Source of the DNA: Meghimatium bilineatum
Lineage: Eukaryota > Mollusca > Gastropoda > Stylommatophora > Philomycidae
Assembly: GCA_034231615.1 (NCBI GenBank)
Contig: CM067298.1
Location: 1,369,834-1,433,833 of the forward strand
Reading direction: 5' to 3'
DNA length: 64,000 bases
Under the pieces are notes generated by a model. It searched no databases. It had not been told where the DNA came from and saw only the letters and a program-made list of their open reading frames with translations. The stretch's first letter is position 1. Each line of letters starts with the position of its first letter. Shown here in pieces: positions 41,901-50,900 of this stretch. Both the position numbers and the translations under genes were made by a program.

Positions 41901-44900
41901 TATGGTCCAGGGTCTGCCCAAATCCACTTCTGTCAAACATAAAATATTATGCATACATATTTAGATACTAGTACAAAAATCACAAGAATCTAGTGAATAC
42001 AGCAATCACAAGAATCTTCAATTTACAGAAATCACAAGACTCTATTGTCTTTCCCCAGGTGGTTTGTGATCCATTCTTGCCATTAAGCGTAGGGGTGATT
42101 GGAGCTCGAGCTTGCGTTCTAAAGCCAGATGTGTGGCCTTGGCTGTGCTATGACCATGTCTATTCAGAATGTCCCTGATGTTTTCTATCCATCTTTTTCA
42201 TGGTCTTCCTCTGGCTTTGTACCCTGATCTCATTTGGTTATATGCTTGTACAGGCAACATTTTGTGATGCATTCTCATAATGTGGCCAAGCCACTTGATC
42301 TGTTTTCTCTCTATGTAATCTGTACAAGATATTATACCTATTCTTTCCCTGATATATTCATTTCGCAATCTATCAAGCCTGGTGACACCGGCAGCTTTCC
42401 TCAAGAATTTCATCTCACGTGTCACTATCTTTCTGTAATGTGAAGATGAGAGAGACCAGGTTTGGCACTGGTAACACAGTGTTGGTAGGAATATACTGTA
42501 GATCATTTGTCTCTTAACTTCTCTTAACTTATGAAGTTAAGAGACAAGACTCTATTAAATACAACAATCATAATAATCTACTAAATGCAGCAATCATTAA
42601 AATCTATTGAATACAGCCATTATAAGAATCTAACTAAATACAGCAATCATTAAAATCTACTAAAACTGACTAAACAAAGTCATCTGAAGGTGGCGCTGCT
42701 ATACACAAGTAACTACATATGTGCACTAGACACAAGTAACTACACATGTGCACTAGACACAAGTAACTACACATGTGCACTAGACACAAGTAACTACATA
42801 TGTGCACTAGACACAAGTAACTACATATGTGCACTAGACACAAGTAACTACATATGTGCACTAGACACAAGTAACTACATATGTGCACTAGACACAAGTA
42901 ACTACATATGTGCACTAGACACAAGTAACTACATATGTGCACTAGACACAAGTAACTACATATGTGCACTAGACACAAGTAACTACATATGTGCACTAGA
43001 CAGAAGTAGCGAAACCAAGCAGAATCATGGCCTTCATCTTTTACTACATAGGATTTCAGCAATTATTTTCCCATTGAGGCCGCTCCTAGCCACGGAGATG
43101 GACCTTAGTTCAGCCAACAGAGGCTGAAAACTAAGACAGGCCAGGCCCTCCTAGCCATCTACTGGATGTTTTTCTCAAATGCCCTGAGGAGACAGGAGGC
43201 ATGGCAAATAGGGCAACTACTCAAGAAACAAGACCATTAAAAAAATGCATTGGAATGCTGAAGGTACCAACAAAATGGCACTCAAAAACATCTTAAATGA
43301 AGAGCAAGTAAATGTTTGCTGCTTGCAAGAAATTTATCTCAACAAGAAGGTAGTTTTCAAAATAAGCTGCTTCCAATGCTATTGATCAGACCGAAAAGAC
43401 AGGCAAAACGGTAGAATACTGATGTTGGTTAAGGACAATATCAGTGCACATGCCAGCTAGAAACATATATTGAGGGAGCGGAATATCAGATGCTCCACCT
43501 CAGGACAGAAAGTACAGAATTCCACCTCATTAACTATCACTGTCCGAATGACTGTTAGCACTCGACACAATATCAGCACAAGGAAAACTGATTGTATGCT
43601 GGGAATTCAATAGCCACTCACAGAGTTGGTGGCTATGCTCACATGGACAGGAGAGATGAGGAACTAAAAAACTGCCAGGATGAATATGAACTTATCATGA
43701 TCAAACAACCAACTGACCCCCCCCCCCCCCCCAACTTTCTGCTCCAGGAATACCACTTCTGCACCAGACTTGACATTCCACTAACCAGGTTTGGAGTGGA
43801 ACATCAATCATGTTGTAAGAAAGCAGCTTGGAGGTAGTGACCACCATCCAGTCTTACTGACTGTAGTTAGTGAATATATTAAAGATAGCAGAACTCTCTC
43901 TCTAGGTGGAACTACAAGAAGGCAAACTGGACAATGTACCAACACTACAACAGTGTACTAGCCAGAGACCTAACTACAGACAAAGATATCAATAAGGTGG
44001 TCAATGAATTCTGTAGATGTGTGTTGCAGGCTGCTCGTAAAACCATCCTTAGAATAGCATGTAAACACTACAAACCTTATTGGAGTAGTTAACTAGAGAT
44101 GCTGCAAAATTTTGCAGACTCATTTGCTGAAGACAACATGAAAATTAGCTCAGAGTAACAACAATAAATTTGTGAGAGAACATTGAACAAGATGAAACCA
44201 TATCTGAAGTCATGGAGTCACCGTTCACACTCAGAGAACTGGAACATGAGAAGTCACCTGGTGGTAATGGAGTGTCCAATGAAATGATAAAACATGTAGG
44301 AATTGTGGCACAAATAAAGCTGCTGCAGATCATGAATATATGTTGGGCTACAGGCAAAATCTACAGACCTGGAGGGAAGCAATCATGATACAATCCCTAA
44401 ATCAGGAAAATACTGCACCATTGTCTCCAACTACAGACTAATCCGTCTCACAAGCTGTCTATGCAAAACTATGGAGCATATTATCAACCACAGGCTTCAC
44501 TGGTACCTTGAGAGCAAAAACCTTTTTGTATCACAACAAACAAACTTCAGGCAATGCTACTCTACTGAAGATCAGGCAACCTACCATTCTCGAGACAGAG
44601 GATGCATTTCAAGATAAGAAACTGGTCCTGGTAGCCTGGATAGACCTGAAGAAAGCTTTTGATGAGGTTTAGAAAGAACTTTAGAAAGAGCTAGAATACA
44701 ACTAGATGGTTACACAAGCAAGAAAGTCCTACTACGTCATAGTGTACCACTGGGAGGAGTATTGTCCCGCAACGCTGTTCCTGATCTACATCAATGATCC
44801 GGTTGCTGCTCTGTCTTCTTTTTCTTTCCTTCCTCTTTTACCCTTTACGGGTGTCGAGGGAGATACAATGTTCTCGATCTTGCTTTTCTGGCAGCTTCAG

Positions 44901-47900
44901 ATAATGTTATTTGGTGTTCGTGTAATGTCTCTTTAATGTTGTCGATCCAACGTACTCTAGGTCTACCCCTGGCTCTTCTTTCTGCTTCTCCTCTCTTCAC
45001 ATATGCTTTATAAACTAATGAATCACACTGCATTCTTTCTAGATGACTGAACCATTGTATCTGTTGGTTTTGTATGTATTGTAGAATTGATATGACACCC
45101 ACTCTTTCTCTTATGAACTCGTTTCTAATTCTGTGTCTTCTGTCACTCCTGTGGCTTTTCTCAGACATCTCATCTCAGCTGCGCTATCACATGGTACAAA
45201 ATTGGCAATGTATGCTGATGACTTGATAATATGGTGTACGGAAGAACATGTGACAGTGGCTACCAAACAGGTACAGAGAGCTATGAATGTCTTACCCACA
45301 TGGGCAAACAGATGATGTGTCAGCATCAATATACATAAGTGCAGCACCACTCTCTTTACTCTCTCACCAAAACAAAAAGCTGGTGATAACAAGATAAATG
45401 GAGAGCTCTTGAAGGAAGACCCGAACTGATGCAAAGTCAGTACTGTAGGAACTGAACAACATACATTTGTATGCACATCCATCTCAATAGCACTGTGACA
45501 GGCACACCAAATATGTGATATCTCTTGCCCGTTTATATGCACATACATCTCAATAGCACTGTGACGGGTACACCAAATATGTGATATCTCTTGCCCACTT
45601 GTAGACAGGGACTGAAAGGGGAGCAAAGAATAATAACACTAGTAAGAGGTGAGTGGGGAGAAGTGTGCACTAAGTGTTTAAAAGGCAACATTCTGGTTAC
45701 TGACAGAAGTTTGTGCATGGGGTGAGTAAAAGGTCTGATAAAACAATGCAATTTGATCATACATTCCTTTTTTCCGGGCAACATCCTGGTAACTGGCAGA
45801 AGTTTGAGAACGTACACAGAAGATACAAATAATTTTAATTTTGTAAATATTGATTCAGCACAATAATAGCAAGTTCTAATGTCTGCAACAAATATTTGTA
45901 TTACAATCATACTTGGCCTCTTTCTGGATTTACTTGTACCGGTTTCAGAAACTTTTACTTCACATCGATAATTGAGATTGACATCTGCGCTCTCCTCAAC
46001 TTCTTGTACCATCAATTCCTATAGAAATAAATTCACATCTATAATTGGCATCTGTGTTATCAGTAACGTTTTCAACCATCAATTTCTATAGAAATAAATT
46101 CACATCTATAACTGAATCTGTGTCAATAATCTGTAGTAGTTCGAAGTCTACAAATGTCGGCAAATATAATCTCCCGATTAAATTCTCCCGATTCTTCTTG
46201 ATTAGAAACTGGCCTCACAGCACGTGGGGCATTCCCATAAGTGCTCCGCCCTCTGTTCTAGCAGCCATCCGGCTCGGTGTTTCAAGTCTAATGCTGCCAA
46301 AACAGATGTCGACATCAGGGCACAACTCTGGCCCTTGCGACAGGTTTCTTTGTTGTTCTGCCCACCCACGTCGTGCCCATAACTAGTTCAAGCACAACAT
46401 CGGCCTGTCGGAGCAACATGGTAACTGTTATCGAAGGTTACGACTACGGGATTGTATAGATGACGTGCCATATGAAGTTTCTATAAGAAGATAGAAAGAT
46501 TTTCTATCTTCATCTATTAAGATTTTCTGTTGCGATAGAATCTAGCGATAGAAACCCGCTGTCGACAAATGTCTACATCGAGGTAATAATTTGTAGCCAT
46601 GGACAACAATTGTCCATGTTTATTTCCCATCATGCTCTTATAGTAAGTGTGTACTAGAGTGATTGTCCCTTAATTTTCCACAGCGATATAAATACGTAGT
46701 TATAATCTATTCGACCTTTCACGCTTGCAAGCCAAACTGCGTAGGCCTAAGTTCCGTGTCACCATTTTTGGCTAATTCTTCACGGATGATTCAGGAAAGG
46801 TTGAATTTCAAAGCTTTAGTGTAGCAGGTACTGTAGATCAACGTATGTGGTTTGAGGGAGATGTTGATAATATTTAATAGTGATTTAATTACATTCATTT
46901 ATGATGAGGAATTTGAGGAGCTGTGTTTTCTACAGCTAGGTCTGCGCGTGACCTTGACGCAGTATTTTCTTTGTGCACGCTTGTCCACATTCTGGATTTT
47001 GGTTGTACACAACATAACACACTGACACACACACAAGCAAATAACACCTTCAAATCATATCCAGCATCCATTTATCTCTATTGTCTCTGAATTTGAAATA
47101 AATAAAAATGTTACGGTATGTCAAAAAAGCAAACACGTGCAGAAAAACCAGAAGTCATAAAAAATGGCATGGTGTCAGAGGAAGAATGCATTATTTTTAG
47201 CTGGGCTGCCACAGGATTATTACTTGTTCTACCAGGAATTAAACCTTGTCCCGCAGAGTGCATCTTTTTTTCTACCAAGAATTAAACCTTGTCCTACAGA
47301 GTGCATCTTTTTTTTCTACCAGGAATTAAACCTTGTCCCGCAGAGTGCATCTTTTTTTCTACCAGGAATTAAACCTTGTCCTACAGAGTGCATCTTTTTT
47401 TTCTACCAGGAATTAAACCTTGTCCCGCAGAGTGCATCTTTTTTTTCTACCAAGAATTAAACCTTGTCCTACAGAGTGCATATTTTTTTCTACCAAGAAT
47501 TAAACCTTGTCCTACAGAGTGCATATTTTTTTCTACCTAATGTCTTACTGTAGATGAATGATGGTTGACAGTATCCACATTTGCTGTTAAGAGTAGGGTG
47601 GGAAGCTCAGTTGTTGTTCAAAAGCCAGATGTGTCACTTTTGTTGCATTCACAATTGCTCATGGTTATCTTGATATTTTTTATCCACCATTTTCTTGGTT
47701 TACCTTTGGCAAAATTTTGGTTTTACAACAAGAAAAGCATAGAAATACATAATAGATATAGTAAAGCATACCAAGCCCTAGGGTAAATGACACCAATCTT
47801 CAGAAACAAAAATGTAGATTTAAACACCAAAATAACACTATTCAAAAAGATTATTATGCCAATAATGTGCTACCAATGCCGAACATGGACACCGACAGCA

Positions 47901-50900
47901 CAAGACAAATGTAAACTAGTGACAGCTGAAATGGCATGCTTACACAGAATCCTAGGAATATCGCTAAGAGACAGAGTGAGAAATGAGGACATTAGACAAA
48001 GAATCGGCACCACCCCAATTTTGGAGTATAATAAGAGCCAACAGATCAAATTGTTTGCACACATCAGCAGACTACCATCAGACAGTATAGGCCTACCACA
48101 GCAAGCTATGCTAGACACAGTGAAGGCAGACCTAGATGCCAACCTCAAATACGATGGACCACCAAAATAAAAGAGGCGACAAATTCCACAATATACTCAG
48201 AGCACACGAGGGCCATCTCCAGAGAGCTCTTCTACCCCTGATGCTGAAAGGCAATAAAGGGTTTAGCGAATAGATAGATAGACCTTTGGCTCTATGTCAG
48301 AATATACTTTTGTTGTATGCTCTTATTGGTATTTGATATGGGTCCTTTCTCAAGTCATAAGGTAACCAAACAATTTTACTTGTTGTCTTTTGAAATGTTT
48401 CAATACATGACATTTTACTCTTCCTAATTTCTTATTTTATCTACTATAGCAACCATTGCAGATGTTCTCAGGCACTTCCTTTCACATAGCTCTATGTAAG
48501 GATTTTACTGTGCAATCAATAAACCCATAACCCTTCAGGGTCGTAGGGGTACCCCATTGGATGCTTCAGCGCACAGTCCTCCAGCGAATTCTATCCTCAG
48601 CGATGCGGATGAGTGTGGAAATATCTTGCCCTGTCCATTCCTTGATGTTGTCTGTCCATGTCTTTATTTGTCCTCCTCTGCTTCTTCCACCCTCGACAGT
48701 TCCCTGCAGTATTGATTTTGACAAGGAATTGTGCCTGCATACATGTCCGAACCATGCTAGTTTTCGTCGTTTCACTATTGAAAGCAATGGCTCCTGGACA
48801 CCTGCACACATCTCTACTTTATTTCTTACGTACACATTGGTCTTATGTTCCCTATAGGAAATTCGTAGAATTCTTCTGTAGCATTTATACTCGAAAGCCT
48901 GTAATCTTCTCTCCATGTCCGCAGTGAGTGTCCAACTCTCACAACCATACAACACAACAGAAAGCACCAGCGACTTATACAGTTTGATTTTCACTCCAAC
49001 ACTGATGTTGCTTTTCCAAATCACAGTTAGCCTTGACAAGGACGCTAAAGCCATCTCCAGCCTTATTTTTAGTTCTGCTTTGCATTTACCATCGCTGCAT
49101 ATACTGGATCCGAGGTATTTGAAGGTATTCACCTCCTCAAGCTTATGTCCATTCATCATGATATTAGTCTGGTTTTCTGTGTCTCTGCTGTTTACCAAGA
49201 TTTTGCTCTTATCTGAATTGATTTCCATTCCGTACTTGCTGGTAACTGTTTCTAACTTTGATGTTAATTCTTGCAATGATTTAGACTGCTAAAGACCATG
49301 TTTGACATTGGCAGCAGGGTGTTGTGTTCGTATAATATATCAATAAAAGTAATAGGCCTAAGCACAGGTAAAGACTTCATTGATAATATAAAGAAGACAA
49401 ACAAGCAAAACCAATACAACTTCAATAAACAAGTCTTCACATCCTACGTCGTCACACATAACGAGGATAGGCCTATGAGCATGTGATCATTTATTTTATT
49501 GTAGGTACTTCAACATCTGGGATTCGCATGTATGAAAAAATTTGCTTAGGCTATAAACATCTTGTTACCAGAATTTACATTTAGTGCATACATCATTATC
49601 AGCTGTGCAACTAGATTTATTTAGTTCTTGAACCATTTTTCTTTTTCAGCAATTATCACTAAGTAAGGTTGGGACTCCGGATTCTATGATATAGGTCATT
49701 TTTCTTGTAAGAGTCCTAGACATAGCTTAAAACAGTAGTTAATTTTATCAAACATCAACATTTGTTCTTATTATGCAAATTAACCACCATTTTGAATATT
49801 AATTAATTGTACGTGCATCTGAGAATCACAGCATTGTGGTCAAAAGATGTGTCATGTCTTTGCGAATACAAAAATATATAGTTTCTGTAGTATTTTGTTA
49901 TGTTTACTAAATATATAATTTATTTTCATTATAATTATGCCAATTAGCCATCATTTCGAATATCAATTAGTTTTGTGTCCATCTGAAGATTTCAGAAATG
50001 TGATCCACATGTCTTGTTTTCACGAACACAAAAATGTCTGGTTTGTGTTGTTTTATAGAAAATAAGTCAGATAATTCAGAAATGATTATCAGCTCAGATA
50101 TACTATATAAAAGTCTATCTTGTGGTCACAAGTTCAGTTGATATTTTATTCTGTTTCACGTAGGAAATTGTTCTTATGTCACATTAAAATTTGACAAAAA
50201 TTCATAACTTTTTTTCTGGATGGACATACAGACTTGATTGAGGTATATCACTGAATTGCAATTTTCAAGGGCTATCTAACTCAAGTCTATTGTCTATCCC
50301 CAGGAAGAGTTGTTTTAGCTTCCACACTTGCCGCTGAGCGCAGGGGTTTGTGAAGATGTAGTCTGCGTTCAAGAGCCAGGTGTGTTGCTCAGGTTGAAGT
50401 GTAGTCATGTTTATTCAGGATGGTCTTGATGTTGTTCATCTCTATCTTTTTCTAGGTCTGCCTTTGGCTCTGTATCCTGATTCCATCTTGTTATAAGCTC
50501 TTATAGGAAGTTGATAGTTCATCCTCATAAGATGTCCAAACCATTTTATCTGCTGTTTCTCTATAAATTTAATACATGATGTGATACCTATTATCTTTTT
50601 CATGTTATCACTGTGCATTTTGTCAAGTGGTGACTCCAATAGCCTTCTTTAGACATTTAATTTCGCAAGTTTCGATCTTTCTCTAATGTGTAGATGTCAG
50701 TTGCCAAGTCTGGTATTGTTAGCGTAGTGTTGGTATTCTTCTTCTTCTTTCGTTCACTTGAAACATGTCTATATCTGTAATTCTGTCTCCTTAATAAAAC
50801 TCACTGTCTTTTGTAGTTCATACAGTGTCCCATAGAGTTTTGATTCCAGTGTTGTTTCCTCTGGCCAATATGTCTGCCTCAGCGTTTCATGCTCAGAACA

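Noticed and set aside
42670..43127. Plus and minus frames of YICALDTSN / SYLCLVHIC repeats
   Set aside because: 27-bp array read in frame on both strands.
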